A DNA stretch of 64,000 bases from Prolixibacteraceae bacterium JC049 (GCA_023369685.1 SACZ01000004.1:186001-250000), one strand, 5' to 3'; shown: positions 18,830-29,060, numbered from the stretch's first letter. Numbers and translations are program-made. The notes: a model not told the origin generated them from the sequence alone.

Positions 18830-21659
18830 TGTTGAATAAAACGCCCCACTTCATCTCTTCTTCATTTTTATCGTAAGCCATTCTGAATCCTAAATCGATT
18901 GGTGCAGCAAAGCCAAACCAATGACAATCAGCAGTAATCTCTGCACCGTAGGTCGTAAAATCTTTATCTAAAACATAAAGTCTGTCATTACTGGCAAAAT
19001 CTCCTTTCAGGTCGATATAATCGTAGAACATATTTACCTTCACTCGCTTCACATACAATAGTTTTCCAATGTTAGCATCAGGATAAGCTAAAGGAAACTT
19101 ATAGTTCAGTTGATAAGCCAATGCTCTATCATTCATAAGTTTACTCATTCCACGAGGAAATTGAATTAGCTCAGAGTAATTAGACAAAGTGGAGCTTTTC
19201 TCCTGGTAACCTACGTATACCTTAATTCCATGATTTCGAAATAAACTAGGAAAATACCCAACAGCCTGACCAGCCCAAATATTACCATAATCGAAAATTC
19301 CTTTAGGAGTATGCTTATAAGTGAATTTAAAAATCTGTCCCCAATTAGGATACATATCTTGGTAAGACTGTTTCTGCATATTCTGAATATACAGGCTATA
19401 ACGCAACAGGTTATAATCTCCTAATACATTTCTTTTTAATTGCGGTGTAGATGAATTTTCCCATCTCTTATATTCCCAACCAACTGAAGGAATAATCAAC
19501 TGACTGTAACTATGTCTAGAAAAACGAAGTGGTAAACTCATATTTACCTCTAACTCACGTTGGTTCCAATTAATATCTTCCAACTGGTTGTCAACCCAAT
19601 ATTTACCGCCATCTTTTCCAATCTTTCCAGTAACTTCAAATTTAGGAATCCATCCATTGTACTGAACAGTTCCAGCTAACTTACCAATATTTCGATCTAC
19701 ATCGTATTCAAAACCAAAATTGCTGGAAATTGTATTTAGCTTATTTTGAGTTAATAAAGAAATTCCTGGTTTTACAGTTTGATTAATGGCATCGATATAT
19801 GCTGGTGCCCAACTATGAACTTTTAATGCATCGTCTAATCTTTTATAAGGTTCGGTTGGAAATGGCACGATGGTATCAGAAAAATCAAGCTGATTATTTT
19901 CTTGCTTAGTCAACAACTCTGCTAATCGATAAGGAGACTTCAATTCATTAATATTCACTTCACTCCATTTCGATGGATCAATTGCCAATTCCCGGATGTC
20001 ATACCCTTTTGATGTGTAGTCACTGTAGAATAAAACACTATTTCCTCGTCCTACTGAAGGATCTGTTACTCCAAATCGACTCTGCGAAACCTTGAAAATT
20101 CGATTCGTAACGTTATGTAAAGCATAAATGTTATCTACTCCATGATAGTTGGCAACATAGAAAATCCAGTTTCCACTTCGAATTGGTTTTTTAATATCCC
20201 ATCGAGAATTATCGATCAATGTTTTAATCTCTCCGGTAGAAGGAATAATCCGAACCAACCGTTTTCCTTTTCGATTTTGAGCTACTGCTAATATTGAGTG
20301 GTTCCCTTCCCAATGAGGAGACATGAATAATGCTCGATCTTTAGTTTGGAAAGATCTTAGCTCTTCTCCACTTGTGGCATTAACTATTTTTAGCTGGTGA
20401 TTATTACGTTCGTCGGAAGTAACAACTGCCAAACGCTTTCTATCCGGGGCAATAGTTGGAGCAAACACTTTGTTTCCCAAATTCAACTCAATGGTTCTAT
20501 CGTTTTTCAAGTTGTAAATAACAACAACCGAATTATCGGCATGTTCCCATCTGTAATGTGGACGGTATTCAACCCAGCAAATTAAATTGTCTCCCATTGA
20601 GACAGATTCGGAAATAATACTTCCAGGAACAAATACCTTTTTCTCATCACGACTAGCTCTATCTAAAACTAAAAACTTAGTTATATCGTTCAATGCTGAA
20701 CGCATCACAAGCATACGTTCATTACCTAAATCGAAACCATAGCGATAATTTTTGTATGTCGATTTTCTGGGAGAAACAACATAAGAGTAATCTTTCTCCT
20801 GAGGCACATTTTTATATTCTTCTCTCAATTCTGAAAAAAGAGTATCATAAAGTTGCACCTTATTTCTTCCAGTTAATTTTTTTAGTTTATTATCAAAGTT
20901 CCATGGATTAAATGGATTGCGACCTACACTGCCCAAAACATCTCCCCAAATATTTTTTCCAAACTTTTCTCTGGTTTTACCTACCATCAAGTATCCCATC
21001 TTATAATGATTCGGAACATAATGCTTGTAAGAACCTAGAGCAGCTTTGTAATAAGAATATGGACCAATATCAGATAATTGAGCCTTAATATCCTGAAGGA
21101 AACTTGCTTGTCGTCCACGACCAGTTTGAGTTAAGGCTGTTTCTGCAACGACAGCATCACCTTCTAAAAGCCAAGTTGGAATATATGCACCTAAAACTAG
21201 GGCAGTAGCTTGCTCTCCCAAAATTAATTTCAATAATCCGGGGAGCTCTTCTTGAATTTTATCAATCTGAACAACATGTCTGTATTCATGAATAGCTAAT
21301 TGTTCCAACCAATCCTGAGCATATCCATCTTGTGGAGGTGTAGTATAAAGTTCCATTCGTTTAGGAGCCCATGCCACTAAACCATTCGATTTAATTGTTT
21401 CATTATGAATTAGAATTGAAATTTGTTCCGGTTTATGCCCTAAACTATTTCCCCCTACTTTATACACTTCTCTGAGGATAGTTGCTAATCTTCTGGCTTC
21501 CTTTTCAAATGTATTGGGATATATGATTTGATAATGAAAAGTATTAATCTGCTTCCACTTTATGCCCGCTCGGTCTTGTCCTGTCGTAAAATACTGAGCA
21601 TCAGATATTTTAAAACACAACATCAATGTGAAAAATAGTATTGCTACTTTACTTCGCAT
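18810..21659 (-). CDS. exported metallopeptidase-like / beta-propeller / outer-membrane barrel protein
   Basis: 949 residues with a signal peptide (about 1-21). Residues about 30-280 form a gluzincin-like peptidase domain with HEYRH (124-128), and a downstream WLLEGDAVVAET supplying the likely third zinc ligand (E166). Residues about 300-620 show TolB/WD40-like propeller strands (for example ...IAPDRKRLAVVTSDE). From about 640 to the C-terminus the pattern of alternating aromatic and polar strands, ending with a short NINFSVL, fits an outer-membrane beta barrel. This architecture is found in Bacteroidetes proteins of unknown function. It would place a zinc peptidase domain at the periplasmic side or surface of the outer membrane. 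Confidence 0.75.
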   Translation of the reverse strand: MRSKVAILFFTLMLCFKISDAQYFTTGQDRAGIKWKQINTFHYQIIYPNTFEKEARRLATILREVYKVGGNSLGHKPEQISILIHNETIKSNGLVAWAPKRMELYTTPPQDGYAQDWLEQLAIHEYRHVVQIDKIQEELPGLLKLILGEQATALVLGAYIPTWLLEGDAVVAETALTQTGRGRQASFLQDIKAQLSDIGPYSYYKAALGSYKHYVPNHYKMGYLMVGKTREKFGKNIWGDVLGSVGRNPFNPWNFDNKLKKLTGRNKVQLYDTLFSELREEYKNVPQEKDYSYVVSPRKSTYKNYRYGFDLGNERMLVMRSALNDITKFLVLDRASRDEKKVFVPGSIISESVSMGDNLICWVEYRPHYRWEHADNSVVVIYNLKNDRTIELNLGNKVFAPTIAPDRKRLAVVTSDERNNHQLKIVNATSGEELRSFQTKDRALFMSPHWEGNHSILAVAQNRKGKRLVRIIPSTGEIKTLIDNSRWDIKKPIRSGNWIFYVANYHGVDNIYALHNVTNRIFKVSQSRFGVTDPSVGRGNSVLFYSDYTSKGYDIRELAIDPSKWSEVNINELKSPYRLAELLTKQENNQLDFSDTIVPFPTEPYKRLDDALKVHSWAPAYIDAINQTVKPGISLLTQNKLNTISSNFGFEYDVDRNIGKLAGTVQYNGWIPKFEVTGKIGKDGGKYWVDNQLEDINWNQRELEVNMSLPLRFSRHSYSQLIIPSVGWEYKRWENSSTPQLKRNVLGDYNLLRYSLYIQNMQKQSYQDMYPNWGQIFKFTYKHTPKGIFDYGNIWAGQAVGYFPSLFRNHGIKVYVGYQEKSSTLSNYSELIQFPRGMSKLMNDRALAYQLNYKFPLAYPDANIGKLLYVKRVKVNMFYDYIDLKGDFASNDRLYVLDKDFTTYGAEITADCHWFGFAAPIDLGFRMAYDKNEEEMKWGVLFNINFSVL

Positions 21660-21765
21660 ATAATTCGCTAATGGTTAGAAATTTAAAGATGAGAAAAAAA
21701 TAAAGCTCTACAAAGTACTTTTATCTTATATCAGCGCTTTTAACATTTTTTAGAGCTTATTAATG

Positions 21766-21788
21766 AAAAGAGCCGCAGTTCGCGGCTC
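21766..21788 (-). terminator. candidate terminator of the serine protease gene
   Basis: GAGCCGC / GCGGCTC form a perfect 7-bp GC-rich stem with a 5-base loop, followed on the minus strand by TTTTC. It lies about 160 bases beyond the protease stop (21951). Confidence 0.5.
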
Positions 21789-21950
21789 CCGGGCTAATCT
21801 AAGCAATAAAAATGATTCTGAATTAAGTTTAAATGCTACCAGAAAATATGATCATTCTTAATTGCCTAGTTTGCTGCAATTTACTTAAAATTTTATACAA
21901 CTAAAAATAAAACGACTCTCTTTATCTTTTTTCGTGCCCGGAAGAAATAA

Positions 21951-24092
21951 TTAACGCCTATTAGCTTGTGTATGATTGACCAGCTTTTCTATATAAACGC
22001 CCTTAGATGTGATCAATTGAATAATATAAATTCCTGAATTTGCTTTATCTAAACCCGATACATGGTATTCGTTTTTCGAAATTTTACTCAATTTAGCAGA
22101 AATCTGTCTCCCCTGCAGATCAAAATAAAGAGCATTTGAAATTTCTCTCTCTTTAACTAATATTTTAGTTATATGCAGATTTGCTAGTTGATACATCTTG
22201 ATATCATCTACATTTCCAAGATTTGATTTCTTCTCGATATTACAACCATGAACAGTAATTGCCAGATTACCTTTTAATGCACCATTTGAAACATCAGAAA
22301 TTGGAATAATTTCTCCCGATGTTTTCCGAATCATAAAATTATTTTCAGGAGAGTTTGAGGTATGCAAAAATGACAATTTACCATCTAAATTTTCAGCCCA
22401 TTTTAGCCCAATATAAAAATCGTTACTGATAACCTGAGGTACTGTTAGGCCTACTGTGTTCACAGAGTTTGAACTTAATGTTTTTAGTGAAATGTTCTGC
22501 GAATAGATGCTCTTTCCGACAGATGTTCCCCCTTCATATATATTTAACTGCAAAAGTTCATTTTCTCTACTTGAATTTATCCCAACACCTAAATCTATTT
22601 CAACAATTCGGATAAGCTTTGTTTTATCGAAATGTTCGATAATTTCATTCCATCCTAGCGTGTTTTTTCCAGCATAATATCCCTCTCCTTCCGAAATCAA
22701 TTTACTCTCTCCGATATTTGTATCAGTCCATCCGTGGATACTACCACAATTGTCATTTTCATACGGATCAATACCATCCAAAGTTTGCTTAGTTCCTTCG
22801 CTATTCAGAAATTGCTTTACAGTAACTCCATTGTTAGTATCTTGTTCCCAATTTTCCGATAACTTAGAAAAAAGATCATTTACTGGTTTTTCACATGTTG
22901 CTTCTCCAGCCGAAAGAGAACCGATTATTTTATTCTTCGAATTAAATAATGCAGATCCCGAAGAACCTATTTCTGTTGTCCCCTCCTCCCATCGGCTAAT
23001 GAGCCAAAAATTATTCGGTAAGAAATCGTTATTCCAACTGGTTGTGGTGGGATTATTTCTGTCAATAGCAATTTTTTTGTTATCTCCTTTTGGATGATGC
23101 CAACAGTAGGTGGAATCGGTTGTAGATCCACTCACATCCCAACCTGCGAAAAATGGTCGAAAATGAGCCGGTACATTTTCTGATAATTGAACCAAAGCAA
23201 AATCAGCTTTTTTATAACCCGTTTTGTATGTTGAGCTAGAAATAGAATGAGTAGGATCGCCATCAAAACTTCCACAAAAAGGAGCCTCGTAATTGAAATA
23301 GAAAATTGCTTCGCTGGCCTCTTCAGCATCCTCGATACAATGATCTGCAGTTAAAATATATGGCGTTCCATCGTTTTTCGAGTTATTGATTAATGTTCCT
23401 GTACAAAGTTGTCCATTGCTTAAAAATCGAACAGAAGCGTTTTTCCGTTCCAGCTTTTCTGCTTCAATAACACAAGGTACTTCTAGATTACAATCTCCGG
23501 ATTTTCCCAAAGGCCTTCTTCCGTATCCAACAATTCCTTTGTAGTCGTGAATAATAGCACCGAGCTTTAATTTTGTGGTTTTTAGCTCCGAATACGGCAC
23601 CTCCAACTCGATCACACACTCTTCGCCTGCAATCGGAGAAATAATAAAGCGATTATTGGGTTTATTATTTCTTGCAGTAAAAGCACCTAGAATCTGTTTT
23701 TGTCTTTTATCATATGCAAATAATCGTGCCTTTCCAGTAAGATGATATTCGTCAAAAATGAGACTAATTGATTTCGCACCTCTTGATTTTACTCTGGCAA
23801 TCCACACTTTTTTCTTTCCATCATCAATAATCAATTTAGACTCGGAACGAATGTCTGATTCTAATGCTAACCGTTCTCCGTATTTGTAACTTTTAAATTT
23901 TATTCCTGATTTGCTATAAGCTCTTTCGGCTAAAACAGCATTCACTTTTTCTTCGGGTTGCAATGGTGTTGCTTTTTCAAAAACTTCAGCATCTAAATTA
24001 AATGATGCCGGAATTCCATGTTCTGACAATTGACCTTTCGCCTCTAACATCCCACAAAGAATGGTCAGTATAATTAAAAAATTCTGCTTCAT
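21951..24092 (-). CDS. secreted trypsin-like endopeptidase with T9SS sorting domain
   Basis: 713 residues from the Met at 24092, chosen over one six codons upstream because it starts the signal peptide (MKQNFLIILTILCGMLEAKG). After a propeptide-like beta region comes a chymotrypsin-fold domain with His251 (TADHC), Asp297 (KADFAL) and Ser378 (GSSGSAL), most like lysyl endopeptidases. Cys residues around it could form disulfides. Residues about 440-620 look like a beta-sandwich accessory domain. The last 75 or so residues (...FDLQGRQI...SGIYIIQL...) form a type A C-terminal sorting domain for the type IX secretion system, so the enzyme should be exported to the surface or medium. A protein-degrading role outside the cell is expected. 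Confidence 0.88.
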   Translation of the reverse strand: MKQNFLIILTILCGMLEAKGQLSEHGIPASFNLDAEVFEKATPLQPEEKVNAVLAERAYSKSGIKFKSYKYGERLALESDIRSESKLIIDDGKKKVWIARVKSRGAKSISLIFDEYHLTGKARLFAYDKRQKQILGAFTARNNKPNNRFIISPIAGEECVIELEVPYSELKTTKLKLGAIIHDYKGIVGYGRRPLGKSGDCNLEVPCVIEAEKLERKNASVRFLSNGQLCTGTLINNSKNDGTPYILTADHCIEDAEEASEAIFYFNYEAPFCGSFDGDPTHSISSSTYKTGYKKADFALVQLSENVPAHFRPFFAGWDVSGSTTDSTYCWHHPKGDNKKIAIDRNNPTTTSWNNDFLPNNFWLISRWEEGTTEIGSSGSALFNSKNKIIGSLSAGEATCEKPVNDLFSKLSENWEQDTNNGVTVKQFLNSEGTKQTLDGIDPYENDNCGSIHGWTDTNIGESKLISEGEGYYAGKNTLGWNEIIEHFDKTKLIRIVEIDLGVGINSSRENELLQLNIYEGGTSVGKSIYSQNISLKTLSSNSVNTVGLTVPQVISNDFYIGLKWAENLDGKLSFLHTSNSPENNFMIRKTSGEIIPISDVSNGALKGNLAITVHGCNIEKKSNLGNVDDIKMYQLANLHITKILVKEREISNALYFDLQGRQISAKLSKISKNEYHVSGLDKANSGIYIIQLITSKGVYIEKLVNHTQANRR

Positions 24093-24202
24093 ACCAGTAA
24101 AAATAACCAAATCATATTTCTATTTTTGATCTTTTATGAAAAAACTCTATTCATTTCTTAAATGATTAGTAGTTAATAACCGATAATTTCAAAAATGAAC
24201 GA

Positions 24203-24616
24203 ATGAAAGTATTAGCAATATATTGTGACGAATTTGGCTATAAACCTGCCGTTAAAAACCTGGAAAAAGCAGAAGAAGTTACAGAAGGAGCAACATTTAA
24301 CGATTGTATTGTCGCTTTTATACAGATTGAAGAAGATGATGAAGCTAAAGATGTGAAAAGTAGAGAAAAGAAACTTGTAAATCACCTAAAATGGACTGCT
24401 AGGAAGAATAATACTAAACATATAATTCTTCATTCGTTCGCTCATTTATCTGAATCAAAATCCAGTGTCGATTTTAGCAAGGAAATATTTGATGCAGCTG
24501 AAGTTCGACTTAAGAATGCAGAATACCAAACAGCTCAGACCCCGTTTGGCTACTTTTTAGACCTAAATATTCAAGCTCCAGGCTTTTCTTTAGCAAGAAT
24601 TTGGGCAACACTTTAG
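24203..24616 (+). CDS. free-standing archaeal-type threonyl-tRNA synthetase editing domain
   Basis: 137 residues, all of them matching the layout of the archaeal ThrRS N-terminal editing domain: MKVLAIYCDEFGY at the start, HSFAHLSE in the middle, and TPFGYFLDLNIQAPGFSLAR at the end. In archaea this D-aminoacyl-tRNA-deacylase-like domain removes serine from tRNA-Thr. Bacterial ThrRS has a different editing domain of its own, so this protein would act in trans, or on another mischarged tRNA; that is inference. It is a single gene with a candidate TATTTTTG element at 24121-24128 and a shared terminator at 24625. Confidence 0.8.
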   Translation: MKVLAIYCDEFGYKPAVKNLEKAEEVTEGATFNDCIVAFIQIEEDDEAKDVKSREKKLVNHLKWTARKNNTKHIILHSFAHLSESKSSVDFSKEIFDAAEVRLKNAEYQTAQTPFGYFLDLNIQAPGFSLARIWATL

Positions 24617-24624
24617 TTCTAATA

Positions 24625-24661
24625 AAACAAGCTCTTCCGATTAATACAGAAGAGCTTGTTT
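24625..24661. terminator. bidirectional terminator
   Basis: AAACAAGCTCTTC and its perfect complement form a 13-bp stem with an 11-base loop, placed between the convergent editing-domain and antiporter genes. T-rich tails flank it on both strands. Confidence 0.8.
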
Positions 24662-24684
24662 GGTATCATATTCAGACCGATCAG

Positions 24685-25905
24685 TTACTCCGTTAATTCT
24701 GAAGAAGCTACTTCGCCTTTCTCCTCTCCCCCATTCAGTCGTTTGTCTATTAATGCCCACGCCATAACAATACTCGTTATCAAAATAACAACGAAAAGCG
24801 TTCCACTTTCAAACTCTAAAATCTTGAAATCTTCCGGTATTGCAAAAAACAATAATACCGAAATTAAACCTCGTGGAGCAATTAAAGCTTCTGGGAAAAC
24901 ATTATCTTTTTTAATCCATTTAAACAACCCGTAGCGCGAAATATACACCATAGCCAGAAACAGAAAACTAACAATCCAAACTTTCCAGTTTAGCAACGAA
25001 TCAAGTGCTAAGGACATTCCAAATACTACAAAGAATAGCGTTCGCAACAAAAATGAGGCTTCAGCTGTAATCATTTTAAAATCTTCCAATAAGACTTCAA
25101 TTGAATCGGAATGAAAAAAACGACGAATTCGATTAAAAATAAGGATATGGTGGTTATTCAATATCAACCCGAAAACCAAAATTATCAATAGCGATGACAA
25201 GTGCATTAGTTTTCCAAACGAATACAGTAACACCAAGATAGCAATGAACAAAAATATCTTAGCTTCGGCTTTAATAAACTGAAAAGCAAATAGCAGCAAA
25301 TAGCTCACTATAACAGAAACCACCACAGTGGTAAAAACATTACCAAATACCGAAGCACTTACCTCTGCAACTCCCGAAGCATCTACATTCTGAAGCAAAA
25401 GATAGAATACCATAATTCCTAAAATATCTGAAAAGGTACTCTCGTATATCATGAACTCTTTTTTGGCTTTCACTAAGTTCCGGACACTTGGAATTACAAT
25501 AGCACTACTCATTATGGACAGCGGCAAAGCATAAATGAAGCTATTTGTCCATTCGATGTTCTGAATGAATAATTTCAATATTGCGGCAAATGCAAATGCA
25601 CTAATAAATAGTCCTGCAGCTCCAATTACGAACGATTTCCAAATGGTTGGCCACTGCTTTCGCGATAATTTAAGATCTAATGCTGCCTCTAAAACAATCA
25701 TTATAAGCCCAACAATTCCTAGTACTTCTAATACTGGCAGATAATTAAACTCTAGTCCTTTATATTCTGCTCCCTGTTGTAATCCAACTCCCAACAACAT
25801 AAGCATAAGTACACTCGGGATTCTTGTTTTTTCGGCCATTTTGCTGAAAAAGAACGAGGTAATTACAACTAAACAGACTACAATAATAAATAAATATGAG
25901 CTCAT
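24685..25905 (-). CDS. cation:proton antiporter (CPA family)
   Basis: 406 residues, almost wholly hydrophobic, with about 11-12 predicted membrane helices. The start (RIPSVLMLMLLGVGLQ) and the paired motif region (YESTFSDILGIMVFYLLL, with the Asp expected in the ion-binding crossover) are those of Na+(K+)/H+ antiporters of the CPA1/CPA2 group. A charged tail of about 20 residues follows the last helix; there is no RCK/TrkA domain. It would move Na+ or K+ against protons in pH or salt homeostasis. Ion choice cannot be read from the sequence. It is transcribed alone. Confidence 0.88.
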   Translation of the reverse strand: MSSYLFIIVVCLVVITSFFFSKMAEKTRIPSVLMLMLLGVGLQQGAEYKGLEFNYLPVLEVLGIVGLIMIVLEAALDLKLSRKQWPTIWKSFVIGAAGLFISAFAFAAILKLFIQNIEWTNSFIYALPLSIMSSAIVIPSVRNLVKAKKEFMIYESTFSDILGIMVFYLLLQNVDASGVAEVSASVFGNVFTTVVVSVIVSYLLLFAFQFIKAEAKIFLFIAILVLLYSFGKLMHLSSLLIILVFGLILNNHHILIFNRIRRFFHSDSIEVLLEDFKMITAEASFLLRTLFFVVFGMSLALDSLLNWKVWIVSFLFLAMVYISRYGLFKWIKKDNVFPEALIAPRGLISVLLFFAIPEDFKILEFESGTLFVVILITSIVMAWALIDKRLNGGEEKGEVASSELTE

Positions 25906-25971
25906 AAATTTACAGTTATAATGATATATGCTAAACTAACAAATCGAACCAAATAATGGTTGTTTATAGAA

Positions 25972-26008
25972 TAAAAAAAGGAACTCAGACTTAACAGTGA
26001 GTTCCTTT
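25972..26008 (-). terminator. terminator of the lptD-ridA unit
   Basis: Minus strand: AAAGGAACTCA pairs with TGAGTTCCTTT around a 10-base loop, followed by T residues, 29 bases past the ridA stop. Confidence 0.85.
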
Positions 26009-26036
26009 TTGGTGAAGTTTTTATACTTATCAAATA

Positions 26037-26411
26037 TTATTTCACTGCGATAGTTTCAATTTCAATTAAAACTCCCAATGGCAATTCTTTTACTGCAAAA
26101 GCAGCTCTTGCTGGGAAGTCTGTTGTATAATGCTTGGCATATACTTCGTTCATGGCTTTGAAGTTGACCATATCACTTAGTAAACATGTCGATTTTACAA
26201 CATCTTTAAACTCATAACCAGCTTCTTCTAAAATAGCTGCAATGTTTTTAAAAACCTGCTCAGACTGTGCTTCAATGCCTTCTGGGATATTTCCTGTTGC
26301 AGGATCAACTGGAAGTTGCCCAGAGATATACAATGTTCCATTTGCCTCGATGGCCTGGCTGTAAGGTCCAATAGCAGCTGGAGCCTTATCGGTAGAAATT
26401 ACCTTTTTCAT
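26037..26411 (-). CDS. ridA: RidA-family reactive imine/enamine deaminase
   Basis: 124 residues, full length for the family. The signature runs from KAPAAIGPYSQAI at the start, through SGQLPVDP, to the conserved Arg in FPARAAF (about residue 105) and the closing LIEIETIAV. RidA hydrolyses 2-aminoacrylate and related imines made by PLP enzymes, protecting other PLP enzymes. It lies 21 bases downstream of the lptD stop and is probably cotranscribed with it. Confidence 0.95.
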   Translation of the reverse strand: MKKVISTDKAPAAIGPYSQAIEANGTLYISGQLPVDPATGNIPEGIEAQSEQVFKNIAAILEEAGYEFKDVVKSTCLLSDMVNFKAMNEVYAKHYTTDFPARAAFAVKELPLGVLIEIETIAVK

Positions 26412-26432
26412 ATCAGTATTTGTTTTAGTTAT

Positions 26433-29060
26433 CTATCGATTAAAAAATGTCTGGTTTTTAGTCAACTTCAAATCCTTCAGAATAGATGATTTTACATTCA
26501 ATGTAAACATGTAGAATCGTCTGTAACCAAACGGAACAAAGTTAAATGATGCCTGCCAACAGTGCAAGTCTCGGTTTATACTTACATTGGTATAAGTAAA
26601 ATCACCTGCTTTAAAATCGAAACCAGAAGTAAACTGAACTTTCCATTTAGGTGTAAGACTCAAACTTCCACGAAAACCTAAAGTTTGTATTACTTGTTCT
26701 TTTGTTGCCAAACGATTCGTATAATTCAATGAATAATCCAGACTGAAATCCCACGGGATATCAAAGTCGGTGTAACCAGTGTAATAGGTTCCAGGCATAG
26801 CGTCATTATTCTCAGTATCATCTTTTCCTCCTTTTTTCGAACTAAAATTTAATCCGAAAGATAAGTTGGCATTGGTGAGTCGACCTATTCCCTGGCCATT
26901 GTTCCATGCATATTCATCAATCTTATACTTTTCCATTACTGGCTCGCCCTGCAAGTTGGTTTTAACATTTCCAAAGCTATCTACCTTCTGTCTCTCACGC
27001 ACAGTATACGGATCGATAATACCTCCAAAATTGATGTTGATTCCTTTAATTTTAGTTCTACCTCTAATGTTGATAGTAGATAGCTTAAACGAGTCTGCGA
27101 TCATATTATAACTACCACTGAAACTAAGGTTCTCCAATAGTTTCACCTTTCTATATTTCTCAGTAGAAGTCGTATCGGCATCGTTTTTCACCTTCATTTC
27201 AAGGTTGTTGTTCAATGTAAATGAAATTGAACCACTTTCTCCTCTTCCCGGTCCTCTAAACAAACTATTCTCGAATATTGAGTAATAGACATCTCGTTTC
27301 TTATTTTTATCGTAATAGGAACGATAAAAACCAAATTTCTCATCCCCAAAGTCAGGACGATAAGAAAGCGAGATAGATGGTTTCATTACGTGGCGAATAG
27401 CTTCAACCTTCGAATTCTTTCCAAGCTTATACATTCCATATACTGTTGTAGAAGCACTCACACCATATGAGTACTCATATGAACGTTTAAAACCAGTATG
27501 CGGATCTGATATACCTGTTCCGGCAATGGAATCGTAACTCTCAGTTATATAGTTGTATTTAATGGTATTATCTTGCCAATCTTTCGATATATAATTATTA
27601 TTCCAACTCTCACGATACGAAACAGATGGACTAAAATTGATGTATTTTAATGCCTTAAATGTTGGTAACGAAATAGAAAAGTTATGCTGTGCTCCTGACT
27701 TCCAATATTCAGAAACAAAAATGTCACTTTCATGAACGTTATTCAACATATGGCGCATATTACCACTATAACTAAAACCGAATTTCTCGTACCATTTACT
27801 CTTACCAACTCGCCCTTTCTTCCTAAAAGGATAAACCTTAGCCATTGTAAAGGTCAATTCTGGTAGAGTTAAACTAATTGTTGTATCGCGTGAGTTTTGC
27901 GAGTGACGCAAACTCATTGACATATTAAATGGAGAATTTTCGAACTTCTTACTATAACTAATACTCGACTGCTTGGTGTTTGTCAAGTAATTTTGTGCAC
28001 GATAAGCAGTATTTCTCTCGAAGGTACTGGTTGAAAAGTTTACACTTGCCGAGAAACGAGTGCTTGGATTCGCTTTTGAATCTTGAGAATGCGACCAGCG
28101 TACCGAAAAATCGATTTTATCACTGGTTCCCTTCTGGAACTCCTCTTTTGTATTTGGTTCAAATTTATTTCTAAAGTATTGTGCATCGAAACTACCACTG
28201 TAGCGGTATCTCTTTTTATAGTTCGAAGTTCCTTTTAGTCCCCAGGAGCCTTTAGAATAAAGCTCTGTACGTAAAGCAAAATCGAAATAATCATTGAAAG
28301 CCCAATAGTAACCCCCATCGCGCAAGAAAAATCCACGCTGATTCTCTTCACCATATGTTGGAATTAAAACTCCTGAAGAATATTTACTGGTATTGGGAAA
28401 ATATCCGAAAGGCAATACCGGAAAGTAAATTGGAAAATCTTCCAGCACCATATATGCAGGACCAGACACAACAGCTTTATCCTTTAATACCTTTGCTTTG
28501 CTCAATTTTAAATAGAAGTGTGGATGTTCATGATCACAAGTTGTATATTTTCCATCCTGCATACAAAAAGTGGAGTCATTTACCATCTTGGTATTCTGAG
28601 CATGTACAAAACCTCCATTTTGCTCAGTAATAATTCGATATATCTTAGCTTTTTTAGTTTCGAAGTTATATTTCATCGAGTCGGCCTTAAACTCTTGCCC
28701 TCCGTCACGAAATACTGGATTTCCTTCCATTACACCTGTTGTATCGTTGGGAATTCCTTTTGCAAAAACCTCTTTTTTCTCAAGATCTAACTCAATGTAA
28801 TTGGCTGTTAATTCAATCTCTTTAAAATTGATTTTTGCATCGCGATACATAAATGCTAGTCGCTTTTGCACAATCACTACATTAGAGTCTTTTGCACTAT
28901 ATGTAATCTCAGCGTCAAGAAATGATGCCTTTCGCTCAATACGTGTTGTGTCACTTGAGTCGGTTTGTTTCTCCTCTTTACTTTGAGAATAGCCCCCCCA
29001 ACTCACCAACAATAAGGAAGTTATGAATCCTAACGCTTTTATATGTCTAAGTATCGTCAC
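26433..29060 (-). CDS. lptD: LptD-like LPS-assembly outer-membrane protein
   Basis: 875 residues with a signal peptide. Residues about 45-170 repeat the OstA/LptA jellyroll pattern (...YIELDLEKKEVFAKG..., ...FKADSMKYNFETKKAKIYRI...). From about 200 to the end is a large beta barrel with the family-typical FPIYFPVLPFGYFPN and GVLIPTYGE. In this family the jellyroll receives lipopolysaccharide from LptA and the barrel inserts it into the outer leaflet. The usual paired cysteines of enteric LptD are not obvious. LptE is not adjacent. It is the first gene of an operon with ridA and divergent from the amidase gene. Confidence 0.88.
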   Translation of the reverse strand: MTILRHIKALGFITSLLLVSWGGYSQSKEEKQTDSSDTTRIERKASFLDAEITYSAKDSNVVIVQKRLAFMYRDAKINFKEIELTANYIELDLEKKEVFAKGIPNDTTGVMEGNPVFRDGGQEFKADSMKYNFETKKAKIYRIITEQNGGFVHAQNTKMVNDSTFCMQDGKYTTCDHEHPHFYLKLSKAKVLKDKAVVSGPAYMVLEDFPIYFPVLPFGYFPNTSKYSSGVLIPTYGEENQRGFFLRDGGYYWAFNDYFDFALRTELYSKGSWGLKGTSNYKKRYRYSGSFDAQYFRNKFEPNTKEEFQKGTSDKIDFSVRWSHSQDSKANPSTRFSASVNFSTSTFERNTAYRAQNYLTNTKQSSISYSKKFENSPFNMSMSLRHSQNSRDTTISLTLPELTFTMAKVYPFRKKGRVGKSKWYEKFGFSYSGNMRHMLNNVHESDIFVSEYWKSGAQHNFSISLPTFKALKYINFSPSVSYRESWNNNYISKDWQDNTIKYNYITESYDSIAGTGISDPHTGFKRSYEYSYGVSASTTVYGMYKLGKNSKVEAIRHVMKPSISLSYRPDFGDEKFGFYRSYYDKNKKRDVYYSIFENSLFRGPGRGESGSISFTLNNNLEMKVKNDADTTSTEKYRKVKLLENLSFSGSYNMIADSFKLSTINIRGRTKIKGININFGGIIDPYTVRERQKVDSFGNVKTNLQGEPVMEKYKIDEYAWNNGQGIGRLTNANLSFGLNFSSKKGGKDDTENNDAMPGTYYTGYTDFDIPWDFSLDYSLNYTNRLATKEQVIQTLGFRGSLSLTPKWKVQFTSGFDFKAGDFTYTNVSINRDLHCWQASFNFVPFGYRRFYMFTLNVKSSILKDLKLTKNQTFFNR

